The notes below the pieces were generated by a model. It worked only from the letters and a program-made list of their open reading frames with translations. It was not told where the DNA came from and ran no database searches. From Yinghuangia elevatio (lineage in GTDB: Bacteria; Actinomycetota; Actinomycetes; Streptomycetales; Streptomycetaceae), in NCBI RefSeq assembly GCF_040649515.1, contig NZ_JBEZFP010000029.1:16227-80226 (forward strand): 64,000 nucleotides of DNA, written 5' to 3'. Both the position numbers and the translations under genes were made by a program. Shown in pieces: positions 16,181-24,643 of this stretch (within the stretch, counting starts at the first letter, position 1; every line of letters starts with the position of its first letter).

Positions 16181-16217
16181 GGGCCCCAATCACCCGACCG
16201 GTGGTTGGGGCCCTTTT
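16181..16217. terminator. Terminator between the small protein and the recombinase gene
   Basis: GGGCCCCAATCACC (16181-16194) and GGTGGTTGGGGCCC (16200-16213) form a 14-bp stem with one mismatch, followed by TTTTCGTTTT. It lies between convergent genes and can serve both. Confidence 0.8.
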
Positions 16218-16222
16218 CGTTT

Positions 16223-17635
16223 TCAGGCTGCCGGAGCGATGCTCACTGTCCGAGGGTCAAAGACCCGCCGCCCCGGTCCACTGCGTTGAATGGTGACGGT
16301 CCAAAGAGTTCGGATAACCGCCCGTTGACGATCGAGCCCGAAAGTCGTGGCGTTCCATGCAGCCGCAACGTCTTCCGACTCCACGAGGTCCCGGAGCACG
16401 TCCGCACGATCGAGGTGCACCATCTGGGATTCAACCTCTGCGAGAGCGGCGCGCACGCGCGCACTGCCCGCGCGCATCTGCCGACGGTCAATGAGCCCAT
16501 CGGCGTAGTCGTGCGCGAAGTTGTCGAGCCTTTCCCGCAGGGCGACGGCTTGCACCCGCAAGCCATCAATGTCCGGGCGCGTGTCGTCGATAAGCAGGTC
16601 CCGGGCATCGGGGCGTGAGAGCCGTGCAACCGTCGTTGCCACGACCAATTCGTCTATTGGTTCGGCAGTCCGGAGCAGGTGAGCACTCGCGCGGCATCGG
16701 TAGACGCGACGCTTGTTGTCCCGGTAGGTACTGATGACCAGGTCGCCACACACCCCGCAAAGGGCAATGCCGGTAAGCAGCCACCGGCGCGCGTTGGTGT
16801 GGTTGCTACGCCTTTCCTCGTCGGTGAGCAGCGCACAGACGGCCCGCCATGTCTCTTCCGGGACAAGCGCCGACCACTTGCCCGGGAACAGTTCTCCCTT
16901 GTACTCACGCAGGGCGGCGTACCGCTCGTTGAGCAGCATCACGCGCACGGCGTTGTGCTTCCACGGGCCACCCATGGTGGTGGGAAGACCCATCTCGTTG
17001 AGGGACGTCGCGATGCCTGAGAGCGTCGCTCCCCCGAGTGCTGCACCGAACGCCCACTTGACCGCGGCGGCTTCACGCTCGACCTGCTCGTCGGGAACGG
17101 GAACGCGCTTGCCGTCGTCGCCCCGCATCGTGCCCGGGTAGCCGAACGCGCGGCGTCCGCCCGGTGCCACGCCGCGTTCTACCGTCTGCCGCATCTCGCG
17201 TTCCTGGCGTTCGGCCTTCTGCTCAACCTCGTGCGTGTCCACCTCGCCCAGCAGACCGGCGAGCAGGCGGCCGGCGGCGGTCGTCAGGTCCAAGTCAGGG
17301 CCCTTGACGCACAGGACGCCCACACCCGCCTTGCGCAGACGCTCGATTCCGTCGACACGTTCTCGCCGGTTTCGCCACAAGCGGCTGAGCATCCACACGA
17401 TGATGAACTTGAACTCACCGCGCTCTGCCGCGGCCATCATGCGTTCGTAGTCGGGGCGGCGCTTCCCCTTGGTCGCTGAGATGTCGTTGTCCACGTACCG
17501 GGCGACAACATGCAGGCCACGGACGTCGGCGAGGGCCGTCCCGTCCTCGTCCTGACGCTGTACGCCCAGCTCTTCGCCGGTCTTGTCGTCACTGATGCGC
17601 CCGTACAAGGCGCACGCGTCGCCAATAGGGGTCAT
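16223..17635 (-). CDS. int: Large serine recombinase (site-specific integrase)
   Basis: A protein of 470 residues. The resolvase domain begins at once with ALYGRISDD (catalytic Ser15, Arg13), followed by RGEFKFIIVWMLSRLWRN and an RR-containing helix. The recombinase domain (GVAPGGRRAFGYPG, GIATSLNEMGLPT, NAVRVMLLNERYAAL) comes next, then the zinc ribbon with CGVCG and YRCRASAHL, and a coiled-coil segment (residues about 380-430). The ATG at 17635 lies only 9 bp inside the right end, so in the integrated state its 5' flank is mostly host sequence. It integrates and, with a directionality factor, excises the element. Confidence 0.92.
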   Translation of the reverse strand: MTPIGDACALYGRISDDKTGEELGVQRQDEDGTALADVRGLHVVARYVDNDISATKGKRRPDYERMMAAAERGEFKFIIVWMLSRLWRNRRERVDGIERLRKAGVGVLCVKGPDLDLTTAAGRLLAGLLGEVDTHEVEQKAERQEREMRQTVERGVAPGGRRAFGYPGTMRGDDGKRVPVPDEQVEREAAAVKWAFGAALGGATLSGIATSLNEMGLPTTMGGPWKHNAVRVMLLNERYAALREYKGELFPGKWSALVPEETWRAVCALLTDEERRSNHTNARRWLLTGIALCGVCGDLVISTYRDNKRRVYRCRASAHLLRTAEPIDELVVATTVARLSRPDARDLLIDDTRPDIDGLRVQAVALRERLDNFAHDYADGLIDRRQMRAGSARVRAALAEVESQMVHLDRADVLRDLVESEDVAAAWNATTFGLDRQRAVIRTLWTVTIQRSGPGRRVFDPRTVSIAPAA

Positions 17636-17643
17636 AGGCGTCA

Positions 17644-17655
17644 CTATAGCTGCCG
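17644..17655 (+). repeat. attR core of the element
   Basis: CTATAGCTGCCG at the right junction, matching the left core CTACAGCTGCCG at 11 of 12 positions. Host sequence resumes with CTTCTGCCAGACGCC, which restores the reading Cys-Arg-Phe-Cys of the interrupted gene. Confidence 0.75.
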
Positions 17656-18391
17656 CTTCTGCCAGACGCCGTTCGCGTTCAGTGCGCGCTTCCGGCACCG
17701 GAGCGCGGAGAACGTGCGGTGGCACGTGCGCGAGATGTCGGAGCGCGGGCTGAAGGACGTGCGGTTCATCACGCCGACGTGCCTGTCGTACGGGACGCAG
17801 GACGAGACGCCGGACCTGGACGCCGTCGAGGAGTTGTTGGCCGGGTGCCGGGAGGAGATGCTGCCGCACGGGCGGTTGTTCTTCGGGTCGTTCCCGTCCG
17901 AGATCCGGCCCGAGCACGTGACCGTCGAGGCGATGCGGCTGCTGAAGCGGTACGTCTCCAACGACAACATCATCATCGGCGCGCAGTCCGGTTCGGACCG
18001 GATCCTGGCCGCCGCGAAGCGCGGGCACGGCGTGCAGCCGGTGCGCGACGCGGTGCGGATCGCAGTGCAGGAGGGGTTCCGGCCCAACGTCGACTTCATC
18101 TTCGGGATGCCGGGCGAGCGGGAGGCGGACGCCGACGCGTCGTTGGCGCTCGCCGACGAGTTGACCGGCCTGGGCGCGCGCATCCACGCGCACACGTTCA
18201 TGCCGCTGCCGGGGACGCCGTGGCGGGACGCCGAACCGGCGGTGGTGGCGCCGGCCACCATCCGCCGCTTCGACGAACTGGCCGCGCGCGGCGACCTGTA
18301 CGGGCACTGGCAGCGCCAGGCCGAGCACGCCAGGCGGCTGGCGGAGACGGCGAAGGCGTACCCGCGTCGCGAACGCCGCCGCCGCGTCTGA
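17645..18391 (+). pseudogene. B12-binding/radical SAM protein, C-terminal half
   Basis: In-frame continuation of the gene at 1456: YSCRFCQTPF supplies the third motif cysteine. The rest of the radical SAM barrel follows (DVRFITPTCLSYG, NIIIGAQSGSDRILAAAKRGHG, PNVDFIFGMPGE, HAHTFMPLPGTPW). About 248 codons with no stop or frameshift, so the half is well preserved and the insertion is probably recent. Upstream in the same frame is only antisense recombinase sequence, so no proper start exists. Precise excision would restore the gene. Confidence 0.88.
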
Positions 18392-18453
18392 CCGGTCGGG
18401 TGGGCCCGCGACGGCGGGCCGGGTCCTGACTGGGTCCGGGCCGGAACGGCAGG

Positions 18454-18984
18454 CTAGAACGGCAGCGGTACGAAGCACTGCGAGACGACCGAGTCGACGG
18501 GCGCGACCGGCCACAGCGTCAGGCTGCCGTGCGGCGGGATCCACGTCGCGGCCCCGTCGGCGGTCGTGACCCACACGATGGCGTTGGTGCGGTTCTCGAC
18601 GGACGAGGTGATGTACGGGGACCTGAAGTACTCGCTGCCGCACTCCGGGATGAGGTAGGGCTCGGGTGCGGCGATGCCGCCCGGGAAGAGGCAGACGTAC
18701 CCTTCCGGGCACAGGCCCGACTTCTGTACGCGGCCGTCCGCGGGGGCGCCCTCTCCCGAGGCCGCCGCCGCGCTGCCGGGGCCGGCGACGAGAGCGGCCG
18801 CGGCGAGGGCAAGTGCCGCGAGGGCGCCACTGATCCGGCGTACCGCACCGCGTGCCCGGGCGGTGGTCGTCCGTGCGGCGTCGGCGCGGATCGCGCTCGT
18901 GCGCATGGGGGTCGTCCGGGCGCCGATGGTCTCGTGGGCGGTCGTCCCGTTGGCGGTCGAATCGGCGGTGGTCGCGGTACGCAT
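18454..18984 (-). CDS. Secreted small protein of peptidase-inhibitor I36 type
   Basis: A protein of 176 residues from the ATG at 18984 (GGAGG upstream). A long, Thr/Ala/Arg-rich N-region leads into a signal-peptide-like core (ISGALAALALAAAALVAGPGSAAAA). The mature part has CPEGYVCLFPGG, Cys residues and aromatic beta strands (TNAIVWVTTADGAATWIPP), resembling I36-type inhibitors and beta-gamma-crystallin-like actinomycete exoproteins. A later ATG at 18906 would give a more normal signal peptide. Confidence 0.6.
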   Translation of the reverse strand: MRTATTADSTANGTTAHETIGARTTPMRTSAIRADAARTTTARARGAVRRISGALAALALAAAALVAGPGSAAAASGEGAPADGRVQKSGLCPEGYVCLFPGGIAAPEPYLIPECGSEYFRSPYITSSVENRTNAIVWVTTADGAATWIPPHGSLTLWPVAPVDSVVSQCFVPLPF

Positions 18985-19283
18985 GGCTGCCTCCAGCAGT
19001 CTCCCGAGGGCCGTTCCGGGCATGCCGGGGAGAACTCCGGTCTCCCACACGGCCCTTCACCCTCGACCCCATCGGTTCGCTTCCGCGCGCCGCAATCGCG
19101 TCCACCCGTACGGCCCAGCGCGTCCACCCGAACGGCTGTGCCGTGCGCGGACGCTGGGTGGGGAGGTCCCGGCAGGTGCCCGAAAAAAGTTCTCGCCCGT
19201 TTGAACCCGGCGACGGGGCGGCCCCGTACTGAGGCGCGACAAGACATCGAGTCAATCTGGCAACTCCGCTATGGGGGTCCACC

Positions 19284-20369
19284 ATGTCCGTTCGCAGGTT
19301 CACGCTGCCCGCAGCCATGCTCACCGCGGTCCTTATGGCCGGTTTGACAGCTTGTGGGGCGTCGGACGACGACGCGAAGTCCACCACACCGCCCGCCAAC
19401 GCGCCTCAGAACGCCCCTGCGGGTGCGGGCGACGCGCCGGCCACGACGTCGCCGGACGCCGGGCACGGTTCGGGCCATGATCCGGGCACCTCCGGACAAC
19501 CCCCGGCGCCGGTCGACCAGGCCAAGGACGCCGGTGCGGCGGAACCCGCCGACGGCGACGCGGCGTTCTTCGTCGCGAACCTCACCGGTGCCGAGGAAGT
19601 CCCCGGCACCGACGGCAAGGCGGTCGGCGACCAGGACGGCAAGGCCACCGCGTACGTGCGCATCAAGGGCAACCAGATGGCGTTCTCCGTCAAGTGGGAG
19701 AAGATCGCCGCGCCTTCGGCCGCACACATCCACCAGGGCGTCAAGGGCGCGAACGGCGCCGTCGTGGTCCCGTTCTTCGCGTCGCCGCTGCCCGACGGCG
19801 CCACCGCCACCACAGGCAGTGTCGCGGTCGCCGACCCGGGCCTGCTCGACCGCATCCGGAACAACCCCGGCAACTGGTACTTCAACCTGCACACCGGCGA
19901 GTTCCCCGGCGGCGCGGTGCGCGGCCAACTCACCAAACTGGACAACCCCGTCGACATGAACGCCGTGCTGAAGACCGGCAAGCCCGAGGGCACGCTCACG
20001 GTGAACGCGAACGGCGCGCAGGAGGTCCCGAACAAGGACAACAAGGCGATCAACGACCAGGACGGCCGGGCCGTGACCGCCATTCGCCCGTGGGGCAACT
20101 GCGTTGACTACGCCTTTAGTTGGAAGGGCGTCGCGCCTCCCACCCTGGGCCACGTGCACAAGGCGCCGGCGGGCCGGAACGGGGACGTCGTCGCGCCGCT
20201 GTGGGCGGCCGACAAGGGGCTCCCGCAGTCCATCACCGGCCTGTCCGGCACCGTCGAGGGCATCAAGCCCGAGATCGTCGCGGAGATGACGGCGAACCCG
20301 GGGGGCTTCTACACCAACGTGCACACCGCCGAGTTCCCGGGCGGCGCGGTCCGCGGCCAGCTCGGCTGA
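19284..20369 (+). CDS. CHRD-domain lipoprotein (two CHRD domains)
   Basis: A protein of 361 residues with a lipoprotein signal (AVLMAGLTAC, lipobox cysteine about residue 25), then a Pro/Ala/Asp-rich linker to about residue 90. Two CHRD domains follow (about 95-215 and 235-360), each with the pattern LTGAEEVP or ANGAQEVP, a HIHQG/HVHKA strand, and a final HTGEFPGGAVRGQL/HTAEFPGGAVRGQL. CHRD was first described in chordin; in bacteria it occurs in extracytoplasmic proteins of unknown role. Monocistronic; the 300 bp upstream has no other gene and no promoter I can name. Confidence 0.85.
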   Translation: MSVRRFTLPAAMLTAVLMAGLTACGASDDDAKSTTPPANAPQNAPAGAGDAPATTSPDAGHGSGHDPGTSGQPPAPVDQAKDAGAAEPADGDAAFFVANLTGAEEVPGTDGKAVGDQDGKATAYVRIKGNQMAFSVKWEKIAAPSAAHIHQGVKGANGAVVVPFFASPLPDGATATTGSVAVADPGLLDRIRNNPGNWYFNLHTGEFPGGAVRGQLTKLDNPVDMNAVLKTGKPEGTLTVNANGAQEVPNKDNKAINDQDGRAVTAIRPWGNCVDYAFSWKGVAPPTLGHVHKAPAGRNGDVVAPLWAADKGLPQSITGLSGTVEGIKPEIVAEMTANPGGFYTNVHTAEFPGGAVRGQLG

Positions 20370-20400
20370 CACCCGTCCCCCGCTGGTCATCGGGCACGAA

Positions 20401-21645
20401 CTACCCCAGGCGCTCCGCAAGGAGCGCCCGCAGACGGTCGATCGGCAGGGCCGGGCTCCGATGCCCGTCCCTGCCGACAGTCGTGTCCGCGGCGACCAGG
20501 GCGTTGACAACCGCTTCCTCGACGGCCTCGACGACCGCCTCGTAGAACGGGTCCATGCGCCCCCACGGGACGAAGCGCATGGTGTCGAACTCGTCGTCCC
20601 CGGGCTCCCCTTCGGGAAAGGAACTGGCCAGCGCGCCGGCGTTCGCCGTCGAGAACGCCAGAAAGATGTCGCCCGAGAAGTGCGAACCGCTGGTGCCGGT
20701 ACGTGCCAGCCCGAGCGGCACGCGCCGCGCCAGCGCCTTGCACTGGCCGGGCAGCAGCGGTGCGTCCGTTGCCACGACCACGATCACCGAGCCGGCCCCC
20801 GAGGGCGCGAACCAGTCCGTCGTCTCCATCGGGTTGTCGTCGGCCAGTTCACGTCCGACCGGCACCCCGGCGACGACGAGTTCCCGGCGCGAGCCGAAGT
20901 TGGCCTGGACGAAGGCCCCGACTGTGAAGGTGTCCCGACCGTAGCCGACCTGTCGCGACGCGGTCCCCGAACCACCTTTGAATCCGTAGCAGTTCATGCC
21001 GGTGCCGCCGCCGACGCAGCCCTCGGCGACCGGCCCGGGGCGGGCGGCGTCCAGCGCCGCGACCGTGTGCGCGGGGCGTACGTGGTCGCCGTTGATGTCG
21101 TTGAGGTACCCGTCCCACGTCTCGGCGGCGACCGGAAGCAGCCACGCCCGGGCCTGCCCCGGCCGTTCGCGTACGATCCAGTCGATCGTGCCCCGGTGTG
21201 CGGCGCCGATCGCGTGGGTGTTGGTGATGGTGACCGGGGTGCCCAGCGATCCGGTCTCCTCCAGCCACGACAGCCCGGTCATCTCGCCATTGCCGTTGAG
21301 CGCGTGTACCCCTGCCGCTACCGGGCGGCCATCCGCGCGCCCGCGCGGGTGGATCGCGGTGACGCCGGTACGCACCGGCCCCTCGCCGACGGCCAGGGCT
21401 CCGCTGCCGTGGACGAGCGTGACGTAGCCGACCTCAACGCCCGGGACGTCGGTGACGGCGTTGCAGGGCCCGGGTGTTCCCGCGAAGGGGATGCCGAGAC
21501 CGCGCGCCCGGGGGCGACCTGAGGCGGCGAACGAACGCAAGTCGTGCGCGGCCGGGTCGTGCGGGCCCGAGGTGCCCCCAGGGCCCGTATTGCCCGCAGC
21601 GCCCGCAGCGCCCGCAGCGCCGGTAGTGCCAGTGGTGCCGGTCAT
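20401..21645 (-). CDS. P1-family (DmpA-type) aminopeptidase
   Basis: A protein of 414 residues from the ATG at 21645 (AGGAG upstream). Family marks: CNAVTDVPGVEVGY near the start of the domain, NTHAIGAAHRGT, NCYGFKGGSGTASR, and GAGSVIVVVATDAPLLPGQ, where DmpA relatives cleave themselves before the serine that becomes the catalytic N-terminal nucleophile. The first 30 residues are a Gly/Thr/Ala repeat from a simple DNA repeat. It is last in a run of three same-strand genes with the PucR regulator and acyl-CoA dehydrogenase. Probably hydrolyses D-amino-acid or beta-peptides or amides. Confidence 0.82.
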   Translation of the reverse strand: MTGTTGTTGAAGAAGAAGNTGPGGTSGPHDPAAHDLRSFAASGRPRARGLGIPFAGTPGPCNAVTDVPGVEVGYVTLVHGSGALAVGEGPVRTGVTAIHPRGRADGRPVAAGVHALNGNGEMTGLSWLEETGSLGTPVTITNTHAIGAAHRGTIDWIVRERPGQARAWLLPVAAETWDGYLNDINGDHVRPAHTVAALDAARPGPVAEGCVGGGTGMNCYGFKGGSGTASRQVGYGRDTFTVGAFVQANFGSRRELVVAGVPVGRELADDNPMETTDWFAPSGAGSVIVVVATDAPLLPGQCKALARRVPLGLARTGTSGSHFSGDIFLAFSTANAGALASSFPEGEPGDDEFDTMRFVPWGRMDPFYEAVVEAVEEAVVNALVAADTTVGRDGHRSPALPIDRLRALLAERLG

Positions 21646-21701
21646 GCCTGAGGTGTTCTCCTGCCGGATTCGTCCGCCGAGTTCGTCAGCCGTGTCCGCC
21701 C

Positions 21702-22661
21702 TCAGCGCGCTTCCGCGATCCGGTAGGCGTCCAGTGCCAAGGACAACTCCACCACGGACACCGGGTCGCCGAGCAGGCGGCCCGTCAGCTGCTCGTAGCG
21801 CCGCAGCCGATTGAGCACCGTATTCGGGTGGTAGAAGAGGCGGTTCCCGGCACGCCGCGTCGAACCGCCCGACTCCAGCCAGGCCCGCAACGTGCTCAGC
21901 AGCGAGTCGCGGTCGGCGCACGGCAGTTCGAGGACCGGGCCGAGCGCGCGGGAGATCAGCAGCCGGGCCAGGTCCGGGCTGTCGGCGACGACGGCCGCGG
22001 GCAGGCGTTCCTCCAGTACCGCGACCGGCGCGTCCGGGTTGGCCCGCAGCGCGCGTTCGGCCAGTACGCGTCCCCGCGCCAGCTTCGCGGGGCCGTCGAC
22101 CGCCGGACTGACGCCGACGCGCAGCCCCGGCGGCGGGTCGAGCGCCTTGACCAGGTCCGCGAGTTCGGCGTCGCCGAGGTGCACGATCGCGTGCGCCCGG
22201 ACGACCGGCCCCGCGTACCGCTGGCCGGGCGGTGGCGGTGGTGGCGGCGGTGCCGCGCACCACACCGTGCGCATCCCGGAGCCCACCTGGAGGCCCCCCG
22301 GGGCGCCGGCCGGGCCGGAGGCGGCGCCGAGGGCGCCCGGAGCGCCGGGTCCGCCCGCCGACCGGGCGGCGTCCCGGGACGCCAAGTGCCCCTGGGGGCC
22401 GCCGTCGTCGACCACGCTGGTGAGCGCCAGCACGGCGTACGGCCCGTGCTCGGGCAGCCCGAGCAGCACCGCCGCCATCTCGGCGCCGACCGGTCCGACC
22501 GAACCGACCGGGCCGGGATCGCGGGTGTTCGCGGCGCCGACCGCCGCGCCACGGCCCCCGTCGTGCGGGCCGTCTCCCGGGACGCCGCCGAGCAGCGCCC
22601 CGACCAGGTCGTCCGAACTCACCGGGGCGTTGCCCACCCCGACCGAGGACACGGGTGCCAT
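21702..22661 (-). CDS. PucR-type transcription regulator with C-terminal HTH
   Basis: A protein of 319 residues from the ATG at 22661 (GAGGG upstream); the reading open to 22727 would overlap the acyl-CoA dehydrogenase. The N-terminal half is Gly/Ala/Pro-rich with a poly-Pro run and only a weak GGDEF-like remnant. The last 100 residues hold the PucR HTH (LLSTLRAWLESGGSTRRAG, LFYHPNTVLNRLRRYEQLTGR, SLALDAYRIAEA). It may regulate its neighbours, a lipid-oxidation gene upstream and a peptidase downstream. Confidence 0.75.
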   Translation of the reverse strand: MAPVSSVGVGNAPVSSDDLVGALLGGVPGDGPHDGGRGAAVGAANTRDPGPVGSVGPVGAEMAAVLLGLPEHGPYAVLALTSVVDDGGPQGHLASRDAARSAGGPGAPGALGAASGPAGAPGGLQVGSGMRTVWCAAPPPPPPPPGQRYAGPVVRAHAIVHLGDAELADLVKALDPPPGLRVGVSPAVDGPAKLARGRVLAERALRANPDAPVAVLEERLPAAVVADSPDLARLLISRALGPVLELPCADRDSLLSTLRAWLESGGSTRRAGNRLFYHPNTVLNRLRRYEQLTGRLLGDPVSVVELSLALDAYRIAEAR

Positions 22662-22686
22662 AGCGTCATCCCTCGCCGTCGAGTCG

Positions 22687-23853
22687 TCAGACCTGGCCGA
22701 GCCTGGTGTAGCCGCGGAGCAGGTCACGGGAGATGATCAGGCGCAGCATCTCGTCGGTGCCCTCGAAGATCCGGTACAGGCGGACCTGGCGGTACGCGCG
22801 CTCCAGCGGGAGTTCGCGCGTGTAGCCCATGCCGCCGTGGATCTGCAGTGCGCGGTCGACGACGCGGTTGACCATGCCGGCGCCGTACAGCTTGGCCATC
22901 GAGGAGCTGTGCCGCGGTTCGAGGCCCTGGTCGATGGCCCAGGCGGCGCGCAGCACGAGCAGCCGGGCGGCCTCGAGTTCGACCTCGGAGTCGGCGATCA
23001 TCCACTGGATCGCCTGGTTCTCACCGATCGGCCGGCCGAACGTCTCGCGCGTGTTGGCGTGGTCGACCGCCATCTGGAGTACGCGCTCGGCGATGCCGAT
23101 GCCGTTGGAGGGGATGACGTAGCGGCCCTTGCCGATCCACTTCATGCCCAGGGCGAAGCCCTGTCCCACCTCGCCGAGGACGTTGCGGGCCGGGACGCGG
23201 ACGTCCTCGAACACCAGGGAGGCCGGGCCGCCTTCGCCCATGGTCTGGATGAACTCGGACTTCCAGCCCATCTCGCGGTCGACCAGGAACGCAGTGGTGC
23301 CGCCCCCGCGTACGCCCTTGTCCTTGTCGGTCACCCCGACCACGATCGCGAAGTCGGCGTCGTTGCCGTTGGTGATGAAGGTCTTCTCGCCGTTGAGCAC
23401 CCACTCGTCGCCGACCTGGCGGGCCGACAGCTTGATGTTCGCGGCGTCGGAGCCCGCGCCCGGCTCGGTGATCGCGAAGCACGAGATGCGGTCCCCGGCG
23501 ATCGTCGGGAGCAGGTACTCCTTCTTCTGGTCCTCGTCGGCGAAGTAGAGGATGTTGTCGGCCTCGCCGCCGAAGCGGAACGGCACGAAGCAGCGGCCGA
23601 TCTCGGTCCAGATGAGCGACTGGGTGACGGCCGGCAGGTCCATCCCGCCGTACTCCTGCGGCGTCGACAGGCCCCAGAAGCCGAACTTCTTGGCCTTCTG
23701 CTGGAGTTCGCGCAGCTCACCGAGTTCGAGGCCCGGTTGGTGCGCCCGTTCCCGGCGCAGCACCTCCTGCTCCAGCGGCATCACCTCCTTGGCGATGAAC
23801 GCCCGGGCGGTGTCGCGTACGGCCTTTTGCTCGTCGGTGAGCGCGAAATCCAT
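22687..23853 (-). CDS. Acyl-CoA dehydrogenase
   Basis: A protein of 388 residues, the usual length. Clear family signatures: CFAITEPGAGSD (FAD/substrate loop), ADFAIVVGVTDK, RYVIPSNGIGIAERVLQMAVDHANTRETFG, QIHGGMGYTRELPLERAYRQVRLYRIFEGTDEM. The last stretch carries the Glu of the EGT motif that acts as base in medium-chain types. It oxidises an acyl-CoA to the enoyl-CoA and passes electrons to ETF. First gene of the run with PucR and the P1 peptidase; a palindrome lies just upstream. Confidence 0.9.
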   Translation of the reverse strand: MDFALTDEQKAVRDTARAFIAKEVMPLEQEVLRRERAHQPGLELGELRELQQKAKKFGFWGLSTPQEYGGMDLPAVTQSLIWTEIGRCFVPFRFGGEADNILYFADEDQKKEYLLPTIAGDRISCFAITEPGAGSDAANIKLSARQVGDEWVLNGEKTFITNGNDADFAIVVGVTDKDKGVRGGGTTAFLVDREMGWKSEFIQTMGEGGPASLVFEDVRVPARNVLGEVGQGFALGMKWIGKGRYVIPSNGIGIAERVLQMAVDHANTRETFGRPIGENQAIQWMIADSEVELEAARLLVLRAAWAIDQGLEPRHSSSMAKLYGAGMVNRVVDRALQIHGGMGYTRELPLERAYRQVRLYRIFEGTDEMLRLIISRDLLRGYTRLGQV

Positions 23854-23906
23854 GGCTGCCCTCTGGTGCCGGCGCGGCCCCCCGCGGTGCCGCGCGCCGT
23901 TTCTGG

Positions 23907-23919
23907 TTAGCAGTGCTAA
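23907..23919. promoter_or_regulatory. Palindrome upstream of acyl-CoA dehydrogenase
   Basis: TTAGCAGTGCTAA is a perfect 6-1-6 palindrome in a locally AT-rich stretch, 54 bp upstream of the dehydrogenase start and 57 bp before the divergent VOC gene. It looks like a TetR- or GntR-type operator. Confidence 0.5.
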
Positions 23920-23975
23920 TTTAACGCAGGCTAGCTGGAGCGGCGGCGTCTGGGAAGACCCGCGATGATGGCGCC

Positions 23976-24380
23976 ATGAGCGAGATCGACAACGGGATCG
24001 GGAACGCGATCGAGAACGAGGCCGGCAACGGGGGAAGCAACGAGATCGTCGAGGAGGCGATCCCGGTCCTCCGGGTCGCCGACGCGGAGGCGTCCGTCGC
24101 CTGGTACGCCAGACTCGGCTTCGTGAAGGAGTGGGAGCACCGGTTCGAGCCGCACTTTCCGGCCTTCGTGGAGGTGGCGCGGGGCGGCGTACGGCTGTTC
24201 CTGTCCGAGCACGAGGGGGACGCGCGTCCCGACACCCTGGTCTACCTGCGGATCAAGGACGTCGACGCGGTCGCCAAGGAGTTCGGGGCGCGCATCGAGG
24301 AGCAGCCCTGGGCGCGCGAGGTCCACCTCACGGACCCGGACGGAAACCGCCTTCGCCTCGGCACTCCGTCGTTGTTCTAG
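23976..24380 (+). CDS. VOC-family protein (bleomycin-resistance/glyoxalase fold)
   Basis: A protein of 134 residues. After an Asn/Gly/Glu-rich N-terminal 24 residues comes one VOC module (EAIPVLRVADAEASVAWYARLGF, RGGVRLFLSEHEGDARP, VHLTDPDGNRLRLGTP), closest in pattern to bleomycin-binding resistance proteins. Divergent from the acyl-CoA dehydrogenase. Ligand unknown. Confidence 0.8.
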   Translation: MSEIDNGIGNAIENEAGNGGSNEIVEEAIPVLRVADAEASVAWYARLGFVKEWEHRFEPHFPAFVEVARGGVRLFLSEHEGDARPDTLVYLRIKDVDAVAKEFGARIEEQPWAREVHLTDPDGNRLRLGTPSLF

Positions 24381-24560
24381 ACCCATCCCAGCCTCGTCCC
24401 TGAACCGGACGCACCGGAACCCCCGTGCCGCTCTTTCCAGGCGCAGTCGACGGTCAGTAAATTACCGCCAAGTAACCCGCGAGGCACCCGAAGTTGCGTG
24501 GGAGGCACGTCGAAGGCACACCGCGGGTGACACGCGCGGGCACCGGCGGCGGACGCGCGC

Positions 24561-24591
24561 AAGCGCCCCTCACCTTGGGCGAGGGGCGCTT
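24561..24591 (-). terminator. Hairpin after the metallopeptidase gene
   Basis: AAGCGCCCCTC (24561-24571) pairs perfectly with GAGGGGCGCTT (24581-24591), 50 bp beyond the stop of the leftward metallopeptidase gene. Confidence 0.65.
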
Positions 24592-24643
24592 GCGTCCGTC
24601 GGCGTCAGGACGGGTCGGGACGGGTCCGGTCGGGTCGCAGCGT

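Larger units (their letters stand above)
2065..17655. mobile_element. Integrative conjugative element (AICE type) with large serine recombinase
   Basis: The two halves of one radical SAM gene flank this 15.6 kb segment, and an AGCTGCCG core is present at both ends (2065-2072, 17648-17655). Inside are the modules expected of an actinomycete ICE: GntR regulator, FtsK/TraB translocase with membrane partners, SSB, primase/polymerase, DUF3631 ATPase, a candidate origin, and a serine recombinase reading outward to the right end. A low-GC nuclease cassette at the left end and a Nudix pair are the cargo. No transposase or phage structural gene was seen. The module order and single-protein DNA transfer system argue for an AICE rather than a prophage. 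Confidence 0.92.

Noticed and set aside
2065..17655. Prophage
   Set aside because: No capsid, portal, tail, terminase or lysis gene was found; the TraB-type translocase and small membrane proteins point to conjugation.
2060..17660. tRNA gene as the element's target
   Set aside because: AICEs with tyrosine integrases often use tRNA genes, but neither junction shows a tRNA; the serine recombinase and split radical SAM gene explain the insertion.
17636..19399. Leftward frame continuing far upstream of the recombinase start
   Set aside because: Only the part from 17635 shows recombinase sequence; the rest is antisense to the radical SAM half and the I36-like gene and has no domain or ribosome site.
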